NCBI RefSeq assembly: GCF_002557795.1
Contig: NZ_CP023777.1
Coordinates: 4,535,001 to 4,599,000 of the forward strand
Origin: Chitinophaga caeni
GTDB lineage: Bacteria > Bacteroidota > Bacteroidia > Chitinophagales > Chitinophagaceae
Direction: 5' to 3'
DNA: 64,000 nucleotides
Below the pieces are notes generated by a model, which made no database searches, had not been told where the DNA came from, and saw nothing but the letters and a program-made list of their open reading frames with translations. The translations under genes and the position numbers were made by a program. The stretch's first letter is position 1; each line of letters opens with the position of its first letter. Shown piece by piece: positions 10,176 through 18,613 of the stretch.

Positions 10176-12080
10176 TTAAAACCTTTGTTGGAAACTAAAA
10201 TAAATATCGAACTGGTTAAAATATCCATTAGGAATATCTTGCCGGATGTAGTTCCCGATAATACCTAAAGTTGTATTAAAATGAATATTTTTCTGGAAGC
10301 CGGCGCCGATATTATACGATGAAAATCCTAAGCTATTGTACAGGATATTATTACGCCCGCGGTCATCCGGCGAAACACCGTAACCACCAAGTAACGTAAC
10401 ATAACTCCTGCTTTCATCAAAATAATAACGGTTGGTTGCTACTACTGCCGGGTACATATTCCCGGCATCAAAAGTGCCGAAGCCGCGTACATTCACCCAA
10501 TAATGCCCCCATGTTTTCGCGACGGAAGCTACGGCTGTGAAATTTCGTACCGTATCGATCTGCGTATAGCGTCCACCCAACTCAAGTTCCCAACCGGGAT
10601 TGAAATTACCGAAGATAGAATAAGCCGCGCGCCAGGTCGGAAAAACAGGTTGATCTGGTGAATAGCCGATATTTACGAAAGAGTAAAATTGCTTGCCGTG
10701 TTTTACGTACGACTCCAGTTCAGCTTGCCAACCATCATCAAAACGGTGACCGTAATTGAAGCGCCCCGCGATGCTACCCCATTTGAAATACCTCAAATAT
10801 TGTATGGAGCTGATGCTAGCCGGTTTCCGATCCTTTTCATATACTGTCTGCAAATGAAAAAGGCTCAACATATTCCTATTCGATTGCCATTTAAGGGCAT
10901 CTGTATAGCGTTTCCAATCCTTATCACCTGGATTGTATTCCAATACCCTGGATGCATTTTCGGCAGCATCTTTATACATTCCCTTATGCTCGTAAGCAAC
11001 GGTTTTATTCTTAAGGAAAAACAAGTTCGACGGACTAATAGCTAAACCGCGGTTGCAGGTCGCAATAACACTATCATCACTTCCGCGTTGTACATACACC
11101 TTTGTAAGTCCTTCCAACGCGGTTGTATCCCGCGGGAAGCCCGATAAGATCCTGGACCATGTCGTAGCGGCGCTATCCCATTTCTCGCCCCGCTGCTGTT
11201 CGATAGCTAAGCTGGTTAATTCATCTTTATAAAATAACCGGTACCGATCTATGTTGGGAAACTGGTTCATTAAGGGCATTACCAGGTCGGCAGCCGCGGC
11301 ATGATTGCCTTGCAAACAGGCTAACACGGCTTTTCGAAATACGACCATCGTATCGCCGGGTTCGGAAGCCAATAGCTTATCAGCATGTTCTTCCGCCAAT
11401 TTATACTTTTGTTGTGCCATGGCAACCTGTAAAGCTCTCCAACGTGCCAGGTAATTTCCCGGTTGCACATTTAAAACCGACTCGAAAGATTTACCCGCTT
11501 GTTCCCAATGTTGCATCGAGAGTTGTTGCATCCCGTTTAACATCCATAAATCGGCCTGCATTTGTTGTATGGTGGCGTCATTTCGATAGTACGACTGGAT
11601 CTGCGCCAAGGTTTTTTCCATACCTACCCTGCTTTCCAGCTTTTGATAAACGCTAAACTTTTTAAGCAACCAATCTTTGTCCTTTGGATCCCTGGCCAAG
11701 GCCCTATTCGCATAATCGAGGGCATTATTATAATTGGCACGATCCATTTCCAGGTTGTACAGGTATAATAACACCACCTGGTTACCGGGTTGGTGCTGTA
11801 AAACTAAGCGCCAGTCTTGAATAGCTTTGCTTGTATCAGCCAGGGAGAGAAACAGCCTACCTCTCAATGCATATATATCCCAATACTGCGGGCTTTCTTC
11901 GATAGCTTCATTAGCCAGCTCTAAAGCCTTGCCGTAGTTTTTATATTGATTTGTTTGGATGATAGCCTTATTGAACAAATAATCTACATCTACTTTCTTC
12001 TGTTGCGCTAGCAAACCTAGCGGCAATAAAAGCAAAACTGGAATATGGATACAGTTAAATAATTTCATCTTATCGATCAT
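10176..12080 (-). CDS. TPR protein with C-terminal YaiO-type outer-membrane beta-barrel
   Basis: 634 residues, signal peptide 'FNCIHIPVLLLLPLGLLAQQ'. Residues about 28-390 are a string of tetratricopeptide repeats (for example YGKALELANEAIEESPQYWDIYAL and YNNALDYANRALARDPKD). From about residue 420 the sequence becomes alternating beta-strands with aromatic girdles and ends in a C-terminal Phe (YFSFQQRF), as in outer-membrane barrels of the YaiO group. PgaA, the exporter of poly-N-acetylglucosamine, has the same TPR-plus-barrel plan. The ATG overlaps the stop of the GT2 gene (ATGA), so translation is probably coupled. I infer that it exports the polymer made by the neighbouring synthase; sequence homology to PgaA was not tested. 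Confidence 0.8.
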   Translation of the reverse strand: MIDKMKLFNCIHIPVLLLLPLGLLAQQKKVDVDYLFNKAIIQTNQYKNYGKALELANEAIEESPQYWDIYALRGRLFLSLADTSKAIQDWRLVLQHQPGNQVVLLYLYNLEMDRANYNNALDYANRALARDPKDKDWLLKKFSVYQKLESRVGMEKTLAQIQSYYRNDATIQQMQADLWMLNGMQQLSMQHWEQAGKSFESVLNVQPGNYLARWRALQVAMAQQKYKLAEEHADKLLASEPGDTMVVFRKAVLACLQGNHAAAADLVMPLMNQFPNIDRYRLFYKDELTSLAIEQQRGEKWDSAATTWSRILSGFPRDTTALEGLTKVYVQRGSDDSVIATCNRGLAISPSNLFFLKNKTVAYEHKGMYKDAAENASRVLEYNPGDKDWKRYTDALKWQSNRNMLSLFHLQTVYEKDRKPASISSIQYLRYFKWGSIAGRFNYGHRFDDGWQAELESYVKHGKQFYSFVNIGYSPDQPVFPTWRAAYSIFGNFNPGWELELGGRYTQIDTVRNFTAVASVAKTWGHYWVNVRGFGTFDAGNMYPAVVATNRYYFDESRSYVTLLGGYGVSPDDRGRNNILYNSLGFSSYNIGAGFQKNIHFNTTLGIIGNYIRQDIPNGYFNQFDIYFSFQQRF

Positions 12081-13525
12081 TTTGTCGGGTTAGCCTGGCG
12101 GTTTTGAAAGCCTCTTCTCTGCATATTTCCCCATGCGTGTTTACGGTTGGTCAACTGGTTAAAATACCCCGTTATGGCAAACCACATAACCAGCGGATGG
12201 TACAAGAAAGGTTCCAATAGCGCGGTAAATATCAACCCTATCACTTCTTTCCAACTATTGTAATAGCGCATGGTTAACTGGTCCCAGCAAATAGCCAAGG
12301 TAGTTATCAATATAGAAAAAGTATATATAAATACTAACAGTATGAGCGCGAACTTCCAGTTGATGATACCCATTATAACGATATAGATATAATATAATAT
12401 CCCTACAAATTCTATTATCGGCGCTAAAAACTCGAAGAAGAAATTATATGGGAAGATGATCCAACCCAATTTTTTATACTTCGGGTTGAACAACACTTTC
12501 GGATGGCAGGTAAAGGTCTGCATTAATCCCCTCGCCCAACGCACCCGTTGCCGTTTATATACTTTTAAAGTAGACGGGCCCTCCGTCCAGCAAAGCGTTT
12601 CCGGAACATAGCGGATCGCGTAAGGTAATTTCTGTTCACACATATATTTACTCATGCGGATCAGCATATCCATATCTTCACCGAAGCTCTTGGGATCATA
12701 GCCCCCGGCATTGATCACGACATCCTTATCGAATAAACCCAACCCGCCGGAAACATTCGGTACCGCGTTCAACATTGTCCACCCCATTTTACCTAATACG
12801 AAAGACCGGATATATTCAATTTCCTGGAACCTAGGAAGAAATTCATCCGGTGGTCGTACCCTGACGATCATCCCCGCATCTACCTCGCAACTATTGACCA
12901 TCCTCAAGGCGGCCCCCGTAGCGATAACCCGTTTAGGTTCCTGCATGAATGGTTCAATTAGTTTGAGCAAAGTATCGCGGTCCAGAATGCAATCGACGTC
13001 CGTATTTAGGAAATAGTCGAACGAAGATGCATTGATCCCGGCATTGACGGCATCTGCTTTAGCTTTTCCATTTACTTTATCAACCACCAGTAATTTTGCA
13101 TAGGCAGGGTTCGTTGACTTGTAAAAACCTTTCACCGGTTGAGAAGGAATCCTTACATCATAAGCGAATTCAACCTGTTTCAGCTCGAACTCCGTTACCA
13201 GCTTTTCCAGGGTATCATCGGTACTCCCATCATTCACGATGACCACTTCGAACCTGGGGTAATTTAATGTCAGCAGCGACCTGACATTATAAATAATTGT
13301 TACCCCCTCGTTATACGCCGGGGCAATTACCGATATACCGGGAGTAAGTGGGGATGCCACTAGGCCAGTGGTATTATCTTGCAAAACTTGTCTTCTTTTA
13401 TAACGTTTAATAGCAATAAATGAAAGGCAAGCCAACATGGCGTATAAAAAGAATATAGCCGCGCAGTAAACAAAAATAGAGCTCTCGTAAAAATGAACGA
13501 TATGTTGCCAGAAAGATTGCTGCAT
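12077..13525 (-). CDS. Processive family 2 glycosyltransferase (PgaC/hyaluronan-synthase-like), membrane-bound
   Basis: 482 residues. One N-terminal membrane helix (about 17-40), a cytoplasmic GT2 domain with VNDGSTDD (about 98-104), the nucleotide-sugar/metal motif DVD at 176-178, the acceptor/base segment GED near 283, and QRVRW at about 326-330, the Q-x-x-R-W signature of processive synthases. Two or three C-terminal helices follow (about 350-450). The frame begins with TTG at 13528, but ATG at 13525 overlaps the upstream stop as TGATG and is the better start. It is flanked by a HEAT protein and a TPR-barrel porin in one operon. It probably polymerises a beta-linked sugar and starts translocation; the sugar is unknown. 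No PilZ domain is visible, which argues against direct cyclic-di-GMP control of the BcsA kind. Confidence 0.9.
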   Translation of the reverse strand: MQQSFWQHIVHFYESSIFVYCAAIFFLYAMLACLSFIAIKRYKRRQVLQDNTTGLVASPLTPGISVIAPAYNEGVTIIYNVRSLLTLNYPRFEVVIVNDGSTDDTLEKLVTEFELKQVEFAYDVRIPSQPVKGFYKSTNPAYAKLLVVDKVNGKAKADAVNAGINASSFDYFLNTDVDCILDRDTLLKLIEPFMQEPKRVIATGAALRMVNSCEVDAGMIVRVRPPDEFLPRFQEIEYIRSFVLGKMGWTMLNAVPNVSGGLGLFDKDVVINAGGYDPKSFGEDMDMLIRMSKYMCEQKLPYAIRYVPETLCWTEGPSTLKVYKRQRVRWARGLMQTFTCHPKVLFNPKYKKLGWIIFPYNFFFEFLAPIIEFVGILYYIYIVIMGIINWKFALILLVFIYTFSILITTLAICWDQLTMRYYNSWKEVIGLIFTALLEPFLYHPLVMWFAITGYFNQLTNRKHAWGNMQRRGFQNRQANPTK

Positions 13526-14655
13526 CAATATTTAATTAAAGGATTCATAGCATGGTGAAGAAAAACCAGGGAACCGGCATCCGAATGGGACTCCAGTTCT
13601 AATAATTCTTTCTTGGATAATGCTTCATGGTTAACAATAGATTTCGCACTATGTTTTCTTAATAAAAATTCACCGGAAGTTTCAAACACATCTTCCAAAA
13701 ACGCCAGGTATTTACCGCTACCGATACGCCCTAATGCCTTTAAAATCTCGACTTTTACCGCCAAGTTTGCCGCCGGGTAAATGGCGACCATGGCGGGCTC
13801 AGCTTCTTCAGCGACTAACTTGCCTAGACTATTAATCGCATCTACTTGAAGGGCTTCATTATCACTATCAATATATCTCATGATAGCGGGTATAGTTTCA
13901 TATTGCTGGAAATAAACGGCTAATTTAAAACAGAAAGAAATTACGCTCGGGTGGCAGTCAGCGTTCATCCACCGGGAAAACAACGGTAGTTTCATATCCT
14001 TCCGCTGCACGATAATATTGAAAAGTTCGAATTGCTCCCAGGTCACAAGCGGGTTCCTTATATCGCTTAAAAATTCAAAAGGCTGGTCTTCACTCATCTT
14101 CACGAAATAACACCTGGATATCCCCCTCACGTAACGGTTCCTATGATGTAATAACGGGAATATTTCATCTTCCATGCCCCCTACTTCCATGCTGAACAAT
14201 TCACTGATCGCGGATACTTTTTTATTCCACCACAGCGAATTGATGTTGCGCTGCGCATCATTCTGAAGGCGCAATGCGATATAAAGTTGCCTTAATTTGT
14301 TAGACACGCTACCGCTGAAGTTCTTGCGGTATTCCATAATCCTTTCAACCAGTAAACGCCTCACCCATTTCTTTTCTAAGGGTAGTACATGGAATGCTTT
14401 GGAAGGCAAAAACTCGAAGCCTTTATCGTCTTGCAGCCCTTCATTCATTATAACCTGTTCTAAAACCAGGGAATCAGCCTGCTGGATAAAACGGGAGTTT
14501 CTCCGGCCCTTATAAGCCCTTACGCCCCTCATGATGAGGATACTGATAAATACCATCGCGGTAGTTACAATCGCAAGTAAGGAGATCACGATTGCTATCT
14601 GGATAACAAGGGGTAATTGAGAGAATCCCTGGAGGATAAAGTTTTCCCAACTCAT
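13525..14655 (-). CDS. Membrane-anchored HEAT-repeat protein
   Basis: 376 residues. A strong membrane helix lies at about 15-45 ('VIQIAIVISLLAIVTTAMVF'), followed by a basic stretch and then a helical repeat domain. HEAT-like units are visible at about 150-175 (FPLLHHRNRYVRGISRCYFV), 258-285 (IPAIMRYIDSDNEALQVDAINSLGKLV) and 290-340 (VKVEILKALGRIGSGKYLAFLEDVF). No catalytic motif is seen. It lies between a receiver protein and the GT2 synthase with one base of overlap to the latter, so it is probably a scaffold or a link that passes the phosphorylation signal of the receiver to the synthase. This role is inferred from context only. Confidence 0.75.
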   Translation of the reverse strand: MSWENFILQGFSQLPLVIQIAIVISLLAIVTTAMVFISILIMRGVRAYKGRRNSRFIQQADSLVLEQVIMNEGLQDDKGFEFLPSKAFHVLPLEKKWVRRLLVERIMEYRKNFSGSVSNKLRQLYIALRLQNDAQRNINSLWWNKKVSAISELFSMEVGGMEDEIFPLLHHRNRYVRGISRCYFVKMSEDQPFEFLSDIRNPLVTWEQFELFNIIVQRKDMKLPLFSRWMNADCHPSVISFCFKLAVYFQQYETIPAIMRYIDSDNEALQVDAINSLGKLVAEEAEPAMVAIYPAANLAVKVEILKALGRIGSGKYLAFLEDVFETSGEFLLRKHSAKSIVNHEALSKKELLELESHSDAGSLVFLHHAMNPLIKY

Positions 14656-14690
14656 GAAGCGAATAAATTATAAAACAATATTCAATTATA

Positions 14691-15062
14691 TTATGCTTGC
14701 GCAGCAATTAAGCGGTTAACCCTGGAAACCAGTTCAGCGGGTACAAAGGGCTTTTTCAGGTAATCATCAGCACCCAGGTCAAAGCCATCGGTAACAGAAG
14801 ACTCATGGGTAATCGCGGAAATGATAATAACGGGAACGCGGTGTTTTTCCTTGTTCAGCCTGATTTTACTTACCAATTCTAACCCGTTCGCAAACGGCAG
14901 CATCAAATCGGTAATCACGAGATCATACTGTTGGGATGAGAGGAAGTTCATGGCTTCTTTGCCATTCTCTGCGAGGTCAACCTCGTATCCTTGCTTGCGT
15001 AGAATTAAGTTTATCGTTTTCAACATCAGGGCATCATCTTCGATCACTAATATCCTTTTCAT
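14691..15062 (-). CDS. Stand-alone response-regulator receiver (CheY-like)
   Basis: 123 residues, nothing but a receiver domain. The acidic pocket is 'EDD' at residues 8-10, the phospho-acceptor Asp sits in 'VITDLMLP' (about 53), the conserved Ser/Thr is in 'IIISAITHE', and Lys in 'DDYLKKPF' (about 104). There is no DNA-binding output domain, so it must act through a protein partner. It is the first gene of the five-gene operon, 35 bp before the HEAT gene, and no histidine kinase is adjacent. I infer post-translational control of the polysaccharide machinery. Confidence 0.9.
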   Translation of the reverse strand: MKRILVIEDDALMLKTINLILRKQGYEVDLAENGKEAMNFLSSQQYDLVITDLMLPFANGLELVSKIRLNKEKHRVPVIIISAITHESSVTDGFDLGADDYLKKPFVPAELVSRVNRLIAAQA

Positions 15063-15333
15063 AAATTGATATATTCGGTTTTAATCTGTCTAAAATGAAC
15101 TTGCTAATAAATGTCCTTATATGATAAACAGTTCTAATTCGCACGACAACCACGAATACCATGTATTTGAACCGGGGAGGTTTTTATTTTGGAGTAAATA
15201 AAGATATAATTAGATTTTTTCGATTCGGTCGATAACTTCTCATTACATAAGCCATGCCAAATAAAGTCTTTACTGCTATTTTCTTTGAAATAATTACTTC
15301 CTATTATTAATTTTCATCCTATAATCTCAGACA

Positions 15334-15341
15334 CAAAGGTA
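15334..15341 (-). promoter_or_regulatory. Candidate -7 element for the receiver/HEAT/GT2 operon
   Basis: On the minus strand the site reads TACCTTTG, an exact match to TAnnTTTG. No TTG is found 19-21 bp upstream, so only half of the promoter is supported. It implies a leader of about 265 nt before the receiver gene. Confidence 0.35.
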
Positions 15342-15840
15342 ATGATCTAATCTATCCGGTTACTTAACTGCGACCCCTTAACTACAAATTAACATTTTTT
15401 TTGAATAACTTGCTGAAAATTAAAGCACTAAAGCCAGCTAACTGCGGCGCCCCCTCCTGCCTATTTACCAAATATTAACATCTTCAGGCATTTCCATCCT
15501 GAGCATAGCGCTTCGATGGCCAAAATTGAAGGACGTAGCCAAGCAAAAGCGTAACGTAACTTGGAATACATCCTGCTGAATATTTTCAAACGAAACGTCT
15601 TTCAAAATATAAGATGAGCAGGATAATTTGTTATTCCATTTTAAACGACCAGTTCAATAAAATTGCCCGGTACATCAATCTTAAAAGAACTATTTTTTCA
15701 GATCTTCAGCTTGGGGGCGCCGGGGGCAATGTATGCTAAGTACCCAAGTTGAAAAATGCATGGAGAAGTGCCATGCCAAGCAATTTCCAAGTCATGTATG
15801 TAACCCGATCCATTATTAATACCGTTCAAAACATTTCGGA

Positions 15841-15870
15841 TTGTAAATAATAAGACAGCATTTATATTTG
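15841..15870 (+). promoter_or_regulatory. Bacteroidota-type promoter for the thioredoxin pair
   Basis: TTG at 15841-15843, a 19-bp spacer, then TATATTTG at 15863-15870, a full match to the primary sigma consensus TTG-N19-21-TAnnTTTG. Transcription would start near 15877, about 33 nt before the ATG at 15910. Confidence 0.65.
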
Positions 15871-15909
15871 TTATATCAAATTAGTTAATTTTTCACCAAA
15901 CCGACCGAA

Positions 15910-17151
15910 ATGAATTTCAAGAAATTCTCGTTCTTGTGTGCCCTTATGCTGGCCACTATTTGTTCTTTCGCGCAAGAAAAAGCCCATTTTGAACAAGGCA
16001 ATTTTAAAGCCGTTCTTGCCCAGGCCAAAGCCGCAAACAAACCCATTTTCATCGATCTCTATTTCGAAGGCTGTATGCCCTGCAAAAAGATGGACCAGGA
16101 TGTATTTACCGATCCCAAGGTAATCACTTACCTTAATGGGAATTATATCTGCTTTAAATCGGATATTTTCAAAGAAGAAGATGGTAAATTCCTCTGCCAA
16201 AAATTTGCAGTAGGCGGATTCCCTACTTTTCTATTGCTCAGTCCTGACGGGCATTTAATCAACAATTTCTCCGGGTATACCGCTACGGATCGCCTACTGC
16301 CGCTCTTAGCAGACGCGAAGGAAAAAGCAGCCCGTAAAGAAGTGAAGAAGTTTGACAACAAATTCAATAACAAGTACCCTTCCTTCTACCATACGCGCTA
16401 TTTCAACATGTCCGACAAATCGGATAAAAGCGAGGCAATAGCTGCTTATGAAAAGCAACAAAAGAAATATAAGCCGGAAGTAAATTTCGTGGTACAAGGC
16501 ATCTTCTTACAACGCTTGTCAGAAAAAACACAGGAAGATTTTTATAATAAAGCAGCGCAGTATGCAAAAGACTACAGCGCTGAAATTGCCGGCAGAGCCA
16601 TGACCTTCATAGCGCAGAAAAAAGCCAAGAAATTTGCTGCCGACAAAGACAAAGCAGGCTTTGACAAGATGCTCGCATATATTAAAACGGTATATAACGA
16701 GCGCGACTGGAAAATTTTCGGTTTACCGATCTGCGAAGAGTTCTATAAGCAATACGGCGATTACCAAGCATTTGTAGATTATGTGAACAGTACCCCCAGT
16801 TATACACTCATTGATAAAGCTATCCTGGTTAACAAGGTTTTACCTGGAATAAAGAATAACCAGCAAGCAATCCAGTCTATGCTGGAATGGTTCAAGGACG
16901 AAAAGGCCGTATCCGGAATCAGCATGGTTGCATTACCGGAAGTTCAGTACACCATTTCGGCATTAAACCTCAAGGCCGACAATCCGTGGGAAGCCAAGAA
17001 GTATGCACTGGAGGCATCCCTCATCAAAGCTAAGCACAAAGCTGAATGGAATGCCGATATCATCAACCAGTACACGGCAAAGTTATTAAACGGTGAAAAA
17101 GATATCGAGTTCAAAGCCGTAAAAATTAGCAAACCTATTCTCATGGACTAA
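15910..17151 (+). CDS. Exported thioredoxin-fold protein with helical C-terminal domain
   Basis: 413 residues, signal peptide ending near CSFAQ (residue 22). Residues about 25-145 form a thioredoxin domain of the thioredoxin_7/DUF255-like type: 'KPIFIDLYFEGCMPCKKM' carries the redox pair Cys55-Cys58, and the cis-Pro loop is VGGFPTF. An all-helical, Lys-rich region of about 260 residues follows, without recognisable motifs. The protein presumably reduces or isomerises disulfides in the periplasm. A TlpA paralogue starts 15 bp downstream, so they form an operon under the promoter at 15841. The pair converges on the SusC/D operon end, repeating the association seen at the left window edge. Confidence 0.85.
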   Translation: MNFKKFSFLCALMLATICSFAQEKAHFEQGNFKAVLAQAKAANKPIFIDLYFEGCMPCKKMDQDVFTDPKVITYLNGNYICFKSDIFKEEDGKFLCQKFAVGGFPTFLLLSPDGHLINNFSGYTATDRLLPLLADAKEKAARKEVKKFDNKFNNKYPSFYHTRYFNMSDKSDKSEAIAAYEKQQKKYKPEVNFVVQGIFLQRLSEKTQEDFYNKAAQYAKDYSAEIAGRAMTFIAQKKAKKFAADKDKAGFDKMLAYIKTVYNERDWKIFGLPICEEFYKQYGDYQAFVDYVNSTPSYTLIDKAILVNKVLPGIKNNQQAIQSMLEWFKDEKAVSGISMVALPEVQYTISALNLKADNPWEAKKYALEASLIKAKHKAEWNADIINQYTAKLLNGEKDIEFKAVKISKPILMD

Positions 17152-17166
17152 ACCCAAACATTATTT

Positions 17167-18345
17167 ATGATTAAAAATATCTTGTTATTTTCAGGAGCCT
17201 GCTTGGCCTTTACGGCTTCGCATGCACAGTCTTCTAACAGTGACAGCCTTCAATTAAGGGGTTACGTTAAAGGTATCCAGGGGGCGCATATCAGCATTAA
17301 CCTGAAGGAAGATGATGGCAGCATAAGCCGGTATAGCACAATCGCGGCAACAGATTCTTTCTCCCTCAAAATTAAAAAACATACCCAGCCTGTAACTGCA
17401 ACTGTTTCGACCGATAAATTTAGTACAAAAACGTATCATGGCTTTGACGGTAAGGAAATTAAGACCCCCGCAGGCATAGGATTCTTCTTCGTTACCGATA
17501 AAGATCTCGTACTAACCGGCCATACAACCCTTCATGGTGACTGGCTCGTGAGAGGAGATCGTGTCAATAATCAATATGCAGATTTCCAAACGGATAACGC
17601 TGAAATCCATGAATCTAACAAGCGTTATTACAAGGTTTTAATGGAAGGAAATCCCGCAGACACGGTTAGCATGCAACATGCAATGGGCTCTATAAAGAAT
17701 AATTCAACGAAATTGTTCCACTGGGTACAACAATTTATGGCAACGCACCCGGATGACTATTTGAGTTTGTATTTCCTAAACTCTTACAGGAATGGCTTCA
17801 GTGAACAGAACTTGAAAAAGCTATATAACGGGATGGCTGTTACTTATAAAAACACACTACCGGCACAAGAAATAGAAAAACAATTAGCCAAAATTGCGCC
17901 GATGTCTGCCGGGAAAGCCTCCGCGGAGTTCACCAGGACGAGTATGGACGGTAAAACGATCCGTTTATCAGATTTTAAAGGGAAGGTTGTATTACTTGAT
18001 TTCTGGGGAAGCTGGTGTGGCCCCTGCCGCGCTAGCCATCCGCATTTGAGGGAAATATACGAAAAATACCATCCGAAAGGACTTGAGATTATCGGCATCG
18101 CCAACGAAAGAGGCAGCTTGGAAGAAGCAACAGCCAGTTGGAAACAAGCCGTGAAAGAAGACAAGATGCAATGGATACAAGTATTGAATAACGAAAAAAA
18201 GGATGATAATATATCGAAAGCCTATTATGTTTTCGGTTATCCCACCAAGTTTATCATCGGCAAAGATGGAAAAATCGTGTTAAGGGCCACCGGCGGCGGC
18301 GTAGAAGATATCGAGGAAATGCTGGATAAGTTGTTGGGGGAATAA
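17167..18345 (+). CDS. TlpA family disulfide reductase with DUF4369-type N-terminus
   Basis: 392 residues with signal peptide (cleavage near SHAQ, residue 21). An N-terminal DUF4369-like beta domain (about 28-130), a helical linker, and a TlpA domain from about residue 255 ('FTRTSMDGKTIRLSDFKGKVVLL'). The active site WCGPC has Cys284 and Cys287, and the cis-Pro loop is FGYPTKF. Periplasmic thiol-disulfide exchange is expected. It is second in a two-gene operon and is followed by a strong terminator. It shares its plan with the lipoprotein at 761-1804, but here there is no lipobox Cys. Confidence 0.88.
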   Translation: MIKNILLFSGACLAFTASHAQSSNSDSLQLRGYVKGIQGAHISINLKEDDGSISRYSTIAATDSFSLKIKKHTQPVTATVSTDKFSTKTYHGFDGKEIKTPAGIGFFFVTDKDLVLTGHTTLHGDWLVRGDRVNNQYADFQTDNAEIHESNKRYYKVLMEGNPADTVSMQHAMGSIKNNSTKLFHWVQQFMATHPDDYLSLYFLNSYRNGFSEQNLKKLYNGMAVTYKNTLPAQEIEKQLAKIAPMSAGKASAEFTRTSMDGKTIRLSDFKGKVVLLDFWGSWCGPCRASHPHLREIYEKYHPKGLEIIGIANERGSLEEATASWKQAVKEDKMQWIQVLNNEKKDDNISKAYYVFGYPTKFIIGKDGKIVLRATGGGVEDIEEMLDKLLGE

Positions 18346-18376
18346 GGTACATTATTTACGTTTAGCTAATTATAAT

Positions 18377-18420
18377 AAAGCGGGTATATCATTTTAATAT
18401 GGTATACCCGCTTTACTTTT
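18377..18420 (+). terminator. Intrinsic terminator after the thioredoxin pair
   Basis: Twelve-base arms AAAGCGGGTATA (18377-18388) and TATACCCGCTTT (18403-18414), then ACTTTTTA. Confidence 0.85.
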
Positions 18421-18552
18421 TACCTTATTGACTCATGGCATTTAAAGCAGGTCATGTATTATTAACCGGAAGGTTTGGTTAAAAGGGTAATAAAAAGGGA
18501 CTTATTTATTGTACTGATATTGCGTGCATGACATTCGGTATGATATAAAAGA

Positions 18553-18582
18553 AAACCGCCCAATTAAACAATCGGGCGGTTT
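18553..18582 (-). terminator. Intrinsic terminator of the SusC/D operon
   Basis: Arms AAACCGCCC (18553-18561) and GGGCGGTTT (18574-18582). Read on the minus strand the stem is followed by a T-rich tract. It lies 31 bp past the stop of the PKD-like gene. Confidence 0.8.
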
Positions 18583-18613
18583 AGGTTATTATTCCAACTT
18601 TGCATTGAAGTTA

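Larger units (their letters stand above)
15063..15909. other. Divergent intergenic region, 847 bp, no gene found
   Basis: AT-rich sequence between the receiver operon (-) and the thioredoxin pair (+). It contains the two promoter candidates listed separately. GGCGCCCCC near 15454 and its complement near 15714 form a distant inverted pair, and 15570-15625 can fold into an imperfect hairpin (CCTGCT...AGCAGG). I see no ORF, tRNA or riboswitch. It may hold decayed repeat sequence. Confidence 0.5.

Noticed and set aside
15450..15730. GGCGCCCCC and GGGGGCGCC pair 260 bp apart, considered as ends of a mobile element
   Set aside because: Only nine bases match, no target duplication and no related copy in the window.
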